Assembly: GCF_900113005.1 (NCBI RefSeq)
Contig: NZ_FONW01000008.1
Span: 124,001 to 188,000 of the forward strand
Direction of reading: 5' to 3'
Origin: Sunxiuqinia elliptica
GTDB lineage: Bacteria > Bacteroidota > Bacteroidia > Bacteroidales > Prolixibacteraceae
DNA length: 64,000 bases
Shown here: positions 25,290 through 33,406 of the stretch, piece after piece
How positions within the stretch are numbered: the first letter of the stretch is position 1
How the letters are laid out: the number at the start of each line of letters is the position of its first letter
Notes under the pieces: generated by a model
Database searches by the model: none
Seen by the model: the letters and a program-made list of their open reading frames with translations, nothing else
Told to the model about the DNA's origin: nothing
Translations under genes and position numbers: made by a program

Positions 25290-26075
25290 CTAAAGCTCCA
25301 AATCAAAATCATCCGCATCAGGTAAAACAGGAAAGCTTTTTCTAAAACGATCCAACGGGCCTTTCGCCAAACGAAAAGAGACGCACTCTTCCTTCCCTTC
25401 GCTAGCCACCTTTATCGTTTTTCCTTTGGGATCGATCAGGGAGGTATCGCCGAGGTATTTTATTCCATTATCATCAGTACCAATCCGGTTCACTCCCGCA
25501 ACGTAAGCCTGATTTTCAATGGCACGAGCTTTTAAAAGCGTCTGCCAAACTTCGCGGCGTGTAGCTGGCCAATTAGCGATATTAATAAGCAAATCGTAAT
25601 CCTGACGGTTACGGCTAAACACCGGGAAACGCATATCATAACAAACCAAAGGAAGAATCCGAAATGACTTAATCTGGATGATTTTTCGCTGTTGTCCCGG
25701 CTTGAAATGGGCGTGCTCCTCTCCCATCGAAAATAAGTGGCGTTTGTCGTAATAATCGAGCCTCCCATCAGGGTGCACAAAAACAAACCGATTAAAAAAG
25801 CTTTCACCCTCCCGAATCATTAAGCTTCCTGCTATACAGGCCTGATACTCGTCAGCCTGCTGCTTCATCCAGCTAACTGTTTCACCGTCCATCGGCTCTG
25901 CCCAATGCTCCACATGCATGCTAAAACCAGTGGCAAACATTTCTGGGAAAACCACCAAATCAGTCTCAGCGGGAAGCTGCCTGATCAGATCACTCAAATG
26001 CTGGCGATTTTTATCCGGCTGCTCCCAGGTTAAATTGCACTGCACCAACGTTATATTCAAGTAGCTTTCAGACAT
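25290..26075 (-). CDS. Nitrilase-superfamily omega-amidase (YafV/Nit2 type)
   Basis: Cytoplasmic carbon-nitrogen hydrolase of 261 residues. The Glu-Lys-Cys triad is visible: Glu45 in VVFPEMFATGF, Lys111 in YYDKRHLF and Cys145 in LPLVCYDMRFP. These contexts match omega-amidases, which hydrolyse alpha-ketoglutaramate or alpha-ketosuccinamate in amino-acid salvage and metabolite repair. The gene is the last of a loosely spaced minus-strand series and starts 144 bp after the acyltransferase gene ends; functional linkage to it is not evident. Confidence 0.9.
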   Translation of the reverse strand: MSESYLNITLVQCNLTWEQPDKNRQHLSDLIRQLPAETDLVVFPEMFATGFSMHVEHWAEPMDGETVSWMKQQADEYQACIAGSLMIREGESFFNRFVFVHPDGRLDYYDKRHLFSMGEEHAHFKPGQQRKIIQIKSFRILPLVCYDMRFPVFSRNRQDYDLLINIANWPATRREVWQTLLKARAIENQAYVAGVNRIGTDDNGIKYLGDTSLIDPKGKTIKVASEGKEECVSFRLAKGPLDRFRKSFPVLPDADDFDLEL

Positions 26076-26219
26076 TTCAATAATAAGTTATGCTTCAGTC
26101 AATACTTACGTTCTTCTACAAAAACAGTTCACCCATTTCAGAATAATCAAACATGATAAAGCCGTTCAAGGACTTGTGGCAAACGTACACATCTGCATTC
26201 ATCAAGAGCGTTCTCTTTT

Positions 26220-26771
26220 TTAGTCCTCAGCAGAAAACAACTCCGGATATTTTCCGACCACCCCTCGCTTACGATAGTAGGCTTTCATTCGCTTCAGATC
26301 CTCTTTCGGATCATCGGTAAGTTCCAGCGTTTCAATCCAACCAATTTCCTTGCGCCCAAAATCGAAAAAGCCCAAGTAAACAGTCGCTCCGGTTTCCCGC
26401 GCAATCGTATGAAAGCCTGCTTTCCATCGCTTATTTAGCTGGCGTGTACCCTCCGGTGTAATCGCCAAGTGTACAAGCTCGCGGTTATTCATTTCATGAA
26501 TAATTTGCTTAACCACCGAGGCCCCCCGCGATCGGTCAATCGGGATAGCTCCCATCTTTTTGAGGAAAAAGCCCAAAGGCCAGAAAAAGAACTCCTTCTT
26601 GATCATGACATTGGCCACACCTCCTACTGAAGTATAGTACAAATATGAAATAACAAAATCCCAGGCACTGGTGTGAGGGACTCCAATAATAATAGCCTTC
26701 TTATGGGGCATTACACCATTGACTGCTTTCCAGCCCCACAACTTCATTAAAAATCGACAAAGATGTTTCAT
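26220..26771 (-). CDS. PlsC-like 1-acyl-glycerol-3-phosphate acyltransferase family protein
   Basis: Membrane-associated acyltransferase of 183 residues. The catalytic H-x4-D motif is HTSAWD (His33-Asp38), and the substrate-binding TPEGTRQ motif is at about residues 104-110, with GAIPIDRSRG between them. Short length and the PHTSAWDF sequence place it in the small, soluble-edge subgroup common in Bacteroidota rather than the main PlsC of phospholipid synthesis. It begins 1 bp after the B3/B4 gene and is surely co-transcribed with it. Confidence 0.88.
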   Translation of the reverse strand: MKHLCRFLMKLWGWKAVNGVMPHKKAIIIGVPHTSAWDFVISYLYYTSVGGVANVMIKKEFFFWPLGFFLKKMGAIPIDRSRGASVVKQIIHEMNNRELVHLAITPEGTRQLNKRWKAGFHTIARETGATVYLGFFDFGRKEIGWIETLELTDDPKEDLKRMKAYYRKRGVVGKYPELFSAED

Positions 26772-26772
26772 G

Positions 26773-27438
26773 CTAAAAATCTATCCGACTGGTTTTAATG
26801 TTCTGAGCTTCGGCAAAGTTCGTTAACAACTCCACCGCCAAACGAGAAGCTTCATCCAGCGATTGATCTGCCTGATAAGCCACAATAACCATCAAAAAAC
26901 GAACAGTCTGGTCGGTCACGCCTGTTCGAACTGAATCCGACGTTGACGTTCCGAAAGCCCCTTGCTGATCTCGAAAAACAGGCATTCCTTCAATATTCAG
27001 TTCACCACGCCCCAAGCCCTCATAAGGTTCGTTAGCCTTTCCAATTCCCATTTGAATGGGCAGGCTCAGTTGATCGGCATCGTAACCACCAATTGAAAAT
27101 CCGGTTTTTATTGAAACCAAATTCAGCAGATCCACAACATTATTAATCGTGTAGAGTCCTTTGCCCGACACAACTCGACGCAAAAGTGCTTCGGCAGATA
27201 AACGATAACGTGCCGGATCTTTTCCGCAGGCCTTATAGGCCTCTCGTGCCGCAGCAATGGGTGCGATGTGACGGATCTTATCCGTTTGCAATTCGGTAGC
27301 AATCGAATCACAAGTTTGATCGATCAACTTCCACAGCAATTCATTTTTAGGCTGAATGGAAACATCAGCAAGAATACAAGCCAACTGAATATTGGGACAA
27401 GCTCTTTTCAGTTCGTCATCAATCGTTATGCTAATCAT
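26773..27438 (-). CDS. B3/B4 (PheT-like) domain protein
   Basis: A 221-residue stand-alone B3/B4 domain, the fold that in the phenylalanyl-tRNA synthetase beta chain edits misacylated tRNA. Typical stretches are AYKACGKDPARYRLSAEAL, VVSGKGLYTINNVVDLLNL and TGFSIGGYDAD. Free-standing versions may act as trans-editing factors or bind amino-acid derivatives, but this is unproven. It is translationally close to the downstream acyltransferase (1-bp gap) and lies 112 bp after the ferredoxin-reductase gene. Confidence 0.88.
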   Translation of the reverse strand: MISITIDDELKRACPNIQLACILADVSIQPKNELLWKLIDQTCDSIATELQTDKIRHIAPIAAAREAYKACGKDPARYRLSAEALLRRVVSGKGLYTINNVVDLLNLVSIKTGFSIGGYDADQLSLPIQMGIGKANEPYEGLGRGELNIEGMPVFRDQQGAFGTSTSDSVRTGVTDQTVRFLMVIVAYQADQSLDEASRLAVELLTNFAEAQNIKTSRIDF

Positions 27439-27550
27439 GATTATTTCTCGATTGGGTTCAAGAACTACAAAAATAACAAATCGCGGTCAGTTCGGCTCCA
27501 AATCGCCTAAAAACTATACCAATAGATTTTTGTAAAACAGTTGCTGTCGA

Positions 27551-28210
27551 TTAAAAGAATACTTCGGTCCGAATATTCTCAGGAGCAATCCCCTGGTTTT
27601 CAAGAATCCCCGTCACCTCCTCAATCATATCCGAGTTGCCACACAAATAGCAAATCGTTTCGGTAGCAATTGTATGTTCCTTCAGGTAATAGCTAACGCG
27701 TCCAAAATAATTGCCTTCTTCTTCGCGTGAGGTGCACAAACAAAAACGACTAGCGTCAAACACTGGTTGTCCGTATGCTTCATCTGCAAAATGAACGCCA
27801 TGCAAAACCTGATAGTTCAAACCGGGATGGCTAAGCACAAACGAATGGAACGGACTGATTCCGGTTCCTGTAGCCACAAACAACAAAGGTTTACCGTTCA
27901 GTGACTGTTCATCCAAAATGAAAAAGCCACGCGGGCCATCAAGCTCAATCGGACTTCCCGGCGTTAAATGCTTCAGGTATCTTGAAAACTCGCCGTCTTC
28001 AATTTCGCGAACTAGAAATGACAGACGGTCATCATTGACTGCACTATAGATTGAATACTCCCGGCCCTCCCCAGTTTCAGGGTTTCTCAAAATGGCATAT
28101 TGGCCGGACTGAAAACTAAAATCCTGGCGATCCAGGTGAATCACAAAAGTTTCTGGAGTCAGTGCTTCAACTTCCAGAACTTGGTGTCGTCTTTTTTCCA
28201 TAAACTTCAA
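27551..28210 (-). CDS. FAD/NAD(P)-binding ferredoxin reductase-like oxidoreductase
   Basis: A 219-residue flavoenzyme of the ferredoxin-NADP reductase superfamily. The FAD domain has the GREYSIYSA motif (RxYS) and the NAD(P) domain the VATGTGISPF glycine motif and CYLCGNSDMIEEV before the C-terminal TEVFF. No ferredoxin domain is fused. It begins 2 bp after lipA ends, so the pair is probably translated from one message; a role in delivering electrons for the radical-SAM step of LipA is a plausible inference, not shown. Met4 is an alternative start. Confidence 0.85.
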   Translation of the reverse strand: MKFMEKRRHQVLEVEALTPETFVIHLDRQDFSFQSGQYAILRNPETGEGREYSIYSAVNDDRLSFLVREIEDGEFSRYLKHLTPGSPIELDGPRGFFILDEQSLNGKPLLFVATGTGISPFHSFVLSHPGLNYQVLHGVHFADEAYGQPVFDASRFCLCTSREEEGNYFGRVSYYLKEHTIATETICYLCGNSDMIEEVTGILENQGIAPENIRTEVFF

Positions 28211-28212
28211 TT

Positions 28213-29076
28213 TCAGGCATTCACATGCCTCTCTGCGTGATACGAAGAACGAACCAACGGGCTGCTCTCCACATATCGAAAACCTCGTTTATAAGCTTCT
28301 TTTCTATAAATTTCAAATTGCTCGGGCGTAATGTATTCTACTACCTTCATTAGGTTGGGGGAAGGTTGCAGGTATTGTCCCAATGTAAGCACTTTACATC
28401 CTGCCTCTTTCAAATCATCCATCGCCTCCAGTACTTCCTCAGGGGTTTCTCCCAAACCAAGCATAATTCCAGATTTCGCAACCAAACCAGCTTCAGCGAT
28501 ATACGAAATCACTTTTAAACTCCGATCATAGCGAGCCGTGCTTCGAATCTTCGGAGTTAATCGTTTCACCGTTTCCAGGTTGTGCGAGATAACCTCTGGC
28601 TTGGCATCAATCACCTCTTGCACCAACTCCTTTTTAGCATGAAAATCGGGAATCAGCGTTTCAATGGTGGTCTCCGGGCTCATTTCTTTTATGGCCCGAA
28701 TGGTTGTTGCCCAAAACTTAGCTCCGCCGTCAGGCAAATCATCGCGATCCACCGAAGTAATAACACAGTGTTTCAGCTCCAGCGTTTTAATTGTCTCAGC
28801 CAAACGTTGGGGTTCCTCCCAATCCACCGGATCCGGGATTAGATTCTTAACGTAGCAAAAACGACAATTTCGAGTACATTTATCTCCCAAAATCATAAAA
28901 CTGGCCGTTCCGGCATTCCAACACTCCCCTTTATTCGGACAGTTACCGCTGGTACATATAGTGTTTAGCTTGTGTTCAGCTATTAATCGTTTCACTTTTG
29001 AGTAGTTCTCGCCACTAGGCAACGGCGATTTCATCCATCTTGGCAGCCGTTCTCTTTTCTCCTTGATATCTGTCAT
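28213..29076 (-). CDS. lipA: Lipoyl synthase
   Basis: Radical-SAM enzyme inserting two sulfurs into protein-bound octanoyl groups to form lipoate. Both iron-sulfur sites are clear: the auxiliary CTSGNCPNKGEC triad and the radical-SAM CTRNCRFC. The C-terminal SSPLVRSSYHAERH segment provides the conserved RSSYHA ligand serine. The frame is open to 29157, but homologous LipA proteins begin just before RLPRWMKSPLP, so I choose the ATG at 29076 (287 residues). It precedes a ferredoxin-reductase-like gene with a 2-bp gap. Confidence 0.96.
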   Translation of the reverse strand: MTDIKEKRERLPRWMKSPLPSGENYSKVKRLIAEHKLNTICTSGNCPNKGECWNAGTASFMILGDKCTRNCRFCYVKNLIPDPVDWEEPQRLAETIKTLELKHCVITSVDRDDLPDGGAKFWATTIRAIKEMSPETTIETLIPDFHAKKELVQEVIDAKPEVISHNLETVKRLTPKIRSTARYDRSLKVISYIAEAGLVAKSGIMLGLGETPEEVLEAMDDLKEAGCKVLTLGQYLQPSPNLMKVVEYITPEQFEIYRKEAYKRGFRYVESSPLVRSSYHAERHVNA

Positions 29077-29160
29077 CTCAAACTTGTTTTGTCCTATAAA
29101 CATGAAAAGCCTTGGCTTGTTCACAAAAGATTTTGCAAGCGATAAGACGGAGTTCAAGTA

Positions 29161-30453
29161 TTATTTTTTACCAAAGGGAGAAAAGCTGTATTGAAAGCTG
29201 AATTGGATGTCGGGCGCATTATTGACCGAGAACAGATCCTCACCACAGGTAATGTTGAATTGATGGCCGTTTTTATGGAAACCCATAACAAAATAAGTCT
29301 TTACTGAAAAGTAATACACCGAAGCCGGGGTTAGTTTAGCCAAGTAAAATTCCTTCGAAATTGGTTCACCTTCCCAGTAATCACCTTCCTGCAGAAACTC
29401 AACACCAAGCTCATGGTAACCGGTTTGATCCCAGGTAAAATAATACCCATTCATCAGCGGATCCTGGTAATTTACAAGTAAGCCCAAAACAAAAACATTC
29501 TTTTTAGCCGATATCAAATTCAACGCCAAATAACTCTTTGCATGCTTTCGGTATTGCCAATCAATGGCCTTGATGCCTGTTCCCAAGCGAGCAAAAGTCT
29601 GATCGGTAATTGCGCCATCCAAAGCATAGGTCAGTGAACTTTTTGCTCCCAACCGTAAGTCTGTGCGCAGTCCCAATGAAACGCCAGGAATTAAATAAGG
29701 ATGAAAGTTGTTTAATGGAATAGAAAGGTGTCCTCCCAACTGAGACTCAAAGTGCCATTTTGAATTTTTATGGTCGATCAGCTGCCGATAATAATGTGCA
29801 TCAATAACACTGGTGAAAATATCTCCCTTTTCTTTTCGGAATGAATTTCCATCTTCATCATCAAATTGAATAGAGGCCTTATTAAAAGGAAACAGTCGTC
29901 TTCCAAAGTTGTCTTCAATTGCAAAATTTGAGTGGAAAGCCTCGATAAAACTGTCGCTAACTAAAAAATTGTGCAGCGATTGCCCCCCTGAAAGCTGGTG
30001 CAAATTCAAATTGATAATCAAGTTATTTTTTTCTTTCCAGCCCGTTAAGTAAGTCAATTTTAAATGCTGTAAAACGCCATCCGACTGAAATAGCTTGTCC
30101 TTGGTTGCAATATCCATCACCTCAAAATACTCCGGACGCCACGCCATGTAAATATCCTTTAACTCCATTCGCTGTTCAGCTGTTAAGTTTTGCGGATACA
30201 AAAAGCGAGCTCGCGGATGCCAGGTATTGGCCATGGTGAAAGCCGCCGAGAATCGGTGCTTAATCGAATTCTGAGCCGGAAAGAAGAAAGGCAAATCCAG
30301 CGAAAAAATCCCCACTGGGCTTTCCGGATTGACTTCAGAATAATGTAATGGGAGACTCAGAATTTCATCATAATCGGTGCTTGATTGAGCAAAAATCGGT
30401 GCTATCCAACTGTTCAAAAAAAACAACACACTAATAGTAAGCACCCGAATCAT
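29161..30453 (-). CDS. Outer-membrane protein, DUF3187-like beta-barrel
   Basis: A 430-residue exported protein with a signal peptide (1-22, PIFAQ) and alternating hydrophobic/polar strands ending in QFSFQYSFSPFGKK, consistent with an outer-membrane barrel. The opening (LPLHYSEVNPESPVGIFSLDLPF, shown in parts as LPLHYSEVNP and PVG) and the general plan resemble DUF3187 proteins, a family of unknown function. I am moderately sure of the barrel and less of the family. It ends 84 bp before the chosen lipA start and lies in the same direction. Confidence 0.65.
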   Translation of the reverse strand: MIRVLTISVLFFLNSWIAPIFAQSSTDYDEILSLPLHYSEVNPESPVGIFSLDLPFFFPAQNSIKHRFSAAFTMANTWHPRARFLYPQNLTAEQRMELKDIYMAWRPEYFEVMDIATKDKLFQSDGVLQHLKLTYLTGWKEKNNLIINLNLHQLSGGQSLHNFLVSDSFIEAFHSNFAIEDNFGRRLFPFNKASIQFDDEDGNSFRKEKGDIFTSVIDAHYYRQLIDHKNSKWHFESQLGGHLSIPLNNFHPYLIPGVSLGLRTDLRLGAKSSLTYALDGAITDQTFARLGTGIKAIDWQYRKHAKSYLALNLISAKKNVFVLGLLVNYQDPLMNGYYFTWDQTGYHELGVEFLQEGDYWEGEPISKEFYLAKLTPASVYYFSVKTYFVMGFHKNGHQFNITCGEDLFSVNNAPDIQFSFQYSFSPFGKK

Positions 30454-30621
30454 GATTATATATTAAAAATTGATCGACTAATTTAGAATTTTAGTCAGAA
30501 AGAGCCAACCAAAAACCAGCAATTCATCGTTCGTTTTTCATATACTGCCTTTTAAAAGTGAAGACAAAAAAATATAACGTTGAATTCAAACAGAATTCCT
30601 TTTTTTTCGTCAACTTTGAGA

Positions 30622-31455
30622 ATGATGACAAGAAATGAACGCTATCAAAACGACCATATCGTACACAGTTGGGAAGAATTGTGCGAAGAAGTTTACCATG
30701 AATCGTGGAAACCCCATTTAAGTCGCTACCGATCGGACTATGCTTTCAGGGGATTGTCAGATGCCAGTTATGAACTTAAAAACAGTTTCCTGAGGAATTG
30801 CGACATGCGTCCTGAATTGGAATACCACTTGCTGCGAAACTTCCGAAAATACAGCATTTCCAAAGATGCTCAGCTCAGTGCTTCATTTTGGCGTTCGCTG
30901 GTTATGGCGCAGCACCACGGCCTCCCTACCCGACTTTTGGATTGGACCTACTCCCCGTTTATCGCTATGCATTTTGCCACGGCCAACACCGAGAAGTTTG
31001 ATTTGGATGGCGTGATCTGGAAAGTGGACTTTGTGAAAGTTAACAAACTTGTTTCGGAGCCGCTTAACCACCTGCTTTGCGAAGAAAAGTGCAATGCCTT
31101 TACTGTTGAGATGCTGGAAGAAAGTATTGTGTCCTTGAATGATTTCGATAAGAAACTGGACAAAAACCAACTTATCTTTTTTGAGCCACCATCGCTCGAT
31201 GAACGTATTGTCAACCAGTATGCTTTCTTTTCAGTCATGACTCAATCCACCAGCATCATGGACGACTGGTTGGTCAACCATCCGGAATTGTATCGACGAA
31301 TCATCATACCGAAAGAATTGAAATGGGAAGTGCGTGATAAGCTGGATCAAGCGAATATTACCGAACGAGTGCTTTTCCCTGGACTTGATGGATTGGCTCG
31401 TTGGCTAAAAAGGCACTACAAACCTGTAAACAACGGCACCGAAGACGATCTTTAA
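30622..31455 (+). CDS. FRG-domain protein
   Basis: A stand-alone FRG-domain protein of 277 residues, named for its conserved Phe-Arg-Gly: AFRGLSDASYEL at about residue 36 and the second signature HHGLPTRLLDWTYSPFIAMHFA at about 95-116 (given in parts HHGLPTRLLDW and SPFIAMHFA). FRG domains are found in phage, toxin and defence contexts and have been proposed to be nucleic-acid or nucleotide-modifying; no function is established for this form. The frame opens at a TTG at 30580, but the ATG pair at 30622/30625 is the reasonable start. It is an isolated gene between two unrelated minus-strand units. Confidence 0.82.
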   Translation: MMTRNERYQNDHIVHSWEELCEEVYHESWKPHLSRYRSDYAFRGLSDASYELKNSFLRNCDMRPELEYHLLRNFRKYSISKDAQLSASFWRSLVMAQHHGLPTRLLDWTYSPFIAMHFATANTEKFDLDGVIWKVDFVKVNKLVSEPLNHLLCEEKCNAFTVEMLEESIVSLNDFDKKLDKNQLIFFEPPSLDERIVNQYAFFSVMTQSTSIMDDWLVNHPELYRRIIIPKELKWEVRDKLDQANITERVLFPGLDGLARWLKRHYKPVNNGTEDDL

Positions 31456-31503
31456 GCAAGCTGTTACAGCACTAAAAAATAGTTAAAGAAAACATCTAAA
31501 AAC

Positions 31504-31535
31504 AAAAAAGCTGCTCCATCAGGAACAGCTTTTTG
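31504..31535 (-). terminator. Terminator after tRNA-Asp copy 1
   Basis: On the minus strand GCTGTTCC-TGAT-GGAGCAGC, flanked by A and T runs, 4 bp after the tRNA 3' end. Confidence 0.85.
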
Positions 31536-31539
31536 TTTG

Positions 31540-31613
31540 CGGTGACGACGAGACTCGAACTCGCGACCTCCGGCGTGACAGGCCGGCATTCTAACCAACT
31601 GAACTACGCCACC
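31540..31613 (-). tRNA. tRNA-Asp (GTC), copy 1
   Basis: Minus strand: acceptor GGTGGCG/CGTCACC with discriminator G, anticodon stem CCGGC/GCCGG with loop CTGTCAC (anticodon GTC), T arm with TTCGAGT. CCA is not encoded. It has its own promoter and terminator. Confidence 0.95.
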
Positions 31614-31658
31614 AAATTTCTTTAGAACCCTTGTGAAACGCTGCTTTCAAAAGGCTCT

Positions 31659-31689
31659 GCAAATATATACTTTCTTTTTTTCTCTGCAA
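31659..31689 (-). promoter_or_regulatory. tRNA-Asp promoter A
   Basis: Minus-strand TTG (31687-31689), 19-bp spacer, TATATTTGC (31659-31667): full match to the Bacteroidota vegetative promoter. The same block recurs at 32057-32087. Confidence 0.75.
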
Positions 31690-31752
31690 TAGGAAAAGTA
31701 ACGATCTCCTATTTTTTTCAATCTTTTTATGGAGTTACCTCCTCCATAAAAA

Positions 31753-31784
31753 CAAAAAAGCCGCTCCATTAGAAACAGCTTTTT
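31753..31784 (-). terminator. Terminator after tRNA-Asp copy 2
   Basis: Minus-strand GCTGTTTC-TAAT-GGAGCGGC with T-run; diverged copy of the 31504-31535 terminator in which changes keep pairing through G-T pairs. Confidence 0.8.
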
Positions 31785-31789
31785 GCTTG

Positions 31790-31863
31790 CGGTGACGACG
31801 AGACTCGAACTCGCGACCTCCGGCGTGACAGGCCGGCATTCTAACCAACTGAACTACGCCACC
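31790..31863 (-). tRNA. tRNA-Asp (GTC), copy 2
   Basis: Identical in all 74 bases to copy 1. It has no promoter-like block immediately upstream, lies 74 bp after copy 3 and is probably transcribed with it. Confidence 0.95.
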
Positions 31864-31937
31864 TTTTTTCGATTATCAAGCATCAAGTTTCTTGATAAAA
31901 GAACAACTTTTTAATTACTTTTAGAACTTCTTCTGAG

Positions 31938-32011
31938 CGGTGACGACGAGACTCGAACTCGCGACCTCCGGCGTGACAGGCCGGCATTCTAACCAACTGA
32001 ACTACGCCACC
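31938..32011 (-). tRNA. tRNA-Asp (GTC), copy 3
   Basis: Identical 74-base tRNA-Asp, first in the minus-strand transcript from promoter B. A short TATCAAG/CTTGATA hairpin (about 31873-31897) lies in the spacer to copy 2 and may mark processing. Confidence 0.95.
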
Positions 32012-32056
32012 ATTCTTCTCTAGAACCCTCGTGAAATGCTATTTTCAAAAGGCTCT

Positions 32057-32087
32057 GCAAATATATACTTTCTTTTTTTCTCTGCAA
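32057..32087 (-). promoter_or_regulatory. tRNA-Asp promoter B
   Basis: Minus-strand TTG (32085-32087), 19-bp spacer, TATATTTGC (32057-32065). The surrounding 70 bp is nearly the same as promoter A, showing tandem duplication. Confidence 0.75.
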
Positions 32088-32193
32088 TAGGAAACGAGAA
32101 AAAAAACGTCACTTTTTTCGCTGTAAAATCCCCTCTATTTCTTGGTTCAATTTTAGAATACTTATTTTCAAAATGATAAACAATAAAGCAAGT

Positions 32194-33102
32194 TTACTTG
32201 ACAATATTTTCGGCAAGTAATTTTTTCTCGCCAGACCACCGATAAGCCGCTAACTTCCCATTTCGGCTGACACAGGAATCCAAACAACAAAGGTTCGGAG
32301 CCAAAATATTTGCGCCATTTCTTAAACAATAATGACCAAAAAATACAATTGGCTCATCTTCCCCATAAGGTTCCCTTGTTATATTTAGCTCATCAGGGAT
32401 GGTATAATTGGGTAAGTCGAACCGACTCTCAAAAGCAAGTTCTTTAAAAGTTAGTCCCTGTGGATTGACCCACCACTTCGACCGAAAACTCCTGCGAGCT
32501 TGTCCTCTATTGTCAAAAACCAACAAATCTTTAGGTAACTGGAAGTCGATTCCCTTGCAAGTTTGCCAGAAAGCGGTTGACAACTCGGAGTTATTTTTAC
32601 TCACTTTCTTTAAAAAGCTCCTTCGCAACTTACCTTCAGTCAAGCTTTCTTTTAATAAGGCGATGTTCTCATCTTTCCAACAAGCATGCACCACCCGGAT
32701 GCCATCCAATTCCAGAAACATCGGTAAGGTGCGCAACCATTTAATATGACTTCGATATTCATCAGGAATGTGCAGAAACTCTTCCAAGGTTTGATTTAAC
32801 GGTAAACGGTATTTTAATAAGCGCTTAGCAATTGGCTTGCCTGTTTTATCTTTTAACTCATAAATTATGGCGTTCAGTTCGTGATTTCCTAAAACGGCCA
32901 AGGCATTTCCAGCTTCCACCATTCGCCTTACCAAAATCAGGGTATCACGTATTTCCGGCCCCCGATTGATAAAGTCCCCCAGAAACACCGCTTTACGACT
33001 TTCATGCGAAAATACCCCATTTTCTTTTTTATATCCCATCGACTTGAGTAAGCTCTTTAGCATACTGGCCTGTCCGTGGATATCACCTATAATATCGTAC
33101 AT
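32194..33102 (-). CDS. Calcineurin-like metallophosphoesterase
   Basis: Cytoplasmic phosphoesterase of 302 residues with the serine/threonine-phosphatase-like metal motifs IIGDIHGQ (residues 4-11), VFLGDFINRGP (about 38-48) and VLGNHELNAI (about 70-79), and a distal FFGHYC histidine. This resembles bacterial PrpE/PrpA-type enzymes that act on phosphoproteins or Ap4A-like dinucleotides. The target is unknown. The gene is single, with the galactose operon terminator at 33255-33288 upstream of it. Confidence 0.9.
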   Translation of the reverse strand: MYDIIGDIHGQASMLKSLLKSMGYKKENGVFSHESRKAVFLGDFINRGPEIRDTLILVRRMVEAGNALAVLGNHELNAIIYELKDKTGKPIAKRLLKYRLPLNQTLEEFLHIPDEYRSHIKWLRTLPMFLELDGIRVVHACWKDENIALLKESLTEGKLRRSFLKKVSKNNSELSTAFWQTCKGIDFQLPKDLLVFDNRGQARRSFRSKWWVNPQGLTFKELAFESRFDLPNYTIPDELNITREPYGEDEPIVFFGHYCLRNGANILAPNLCCLDSCVSRNGKLAAYRWSGEKKLLAENIVK

Positions 33103-33406
33103 AGATTGCTCTTGGATTCGGGGAGCAATTTAAAACTTTTCAAAGCAAATCGAAATCATATGGAAAAAAATATGGACACTTTTTTTTACCCAAAACGATC
33201 ACTGTATTATAGATATTAGATACCATATTACAGGAATACCTAACCTACTCAAAAAAAGTGCCGATCAGCAAAAGCTAACCGGCACTTTCAAATCAACTAG
33301 AAAAATAATCGCTATGTTCTTATTTTTGAACTTTTCGTTTAATACAGCTGTCGCCAGCTTCATTCGCTACCTATCGATGTTCACATCAATGCAAACCGAT
33401 AGTCAA
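33103..33406. other. Gap between metallophosphoesterase and galK
   Basis: A 304-bp stretch without a gene. It contains the galK terminator at 33255-33288; the 118 bp between that terminator and the galK stop hold no recognisable element. Confidence 0.6.
33255..33288 (-). terminator. Terminator after galT-galK operon
   Basis: AAAGTGCCG and CGGCACTTT form a 9-bp stem with 16-nt loop, followed on the minus strand by TTTT. Confidence 0.85.

Noticed and set aside
31540-32011. tRNA-Asp repeats as prophage or island attachment sites
   Set aside because: The copies are full tRNAs with promoters and terminators, with no integrase or foreign genes between them.
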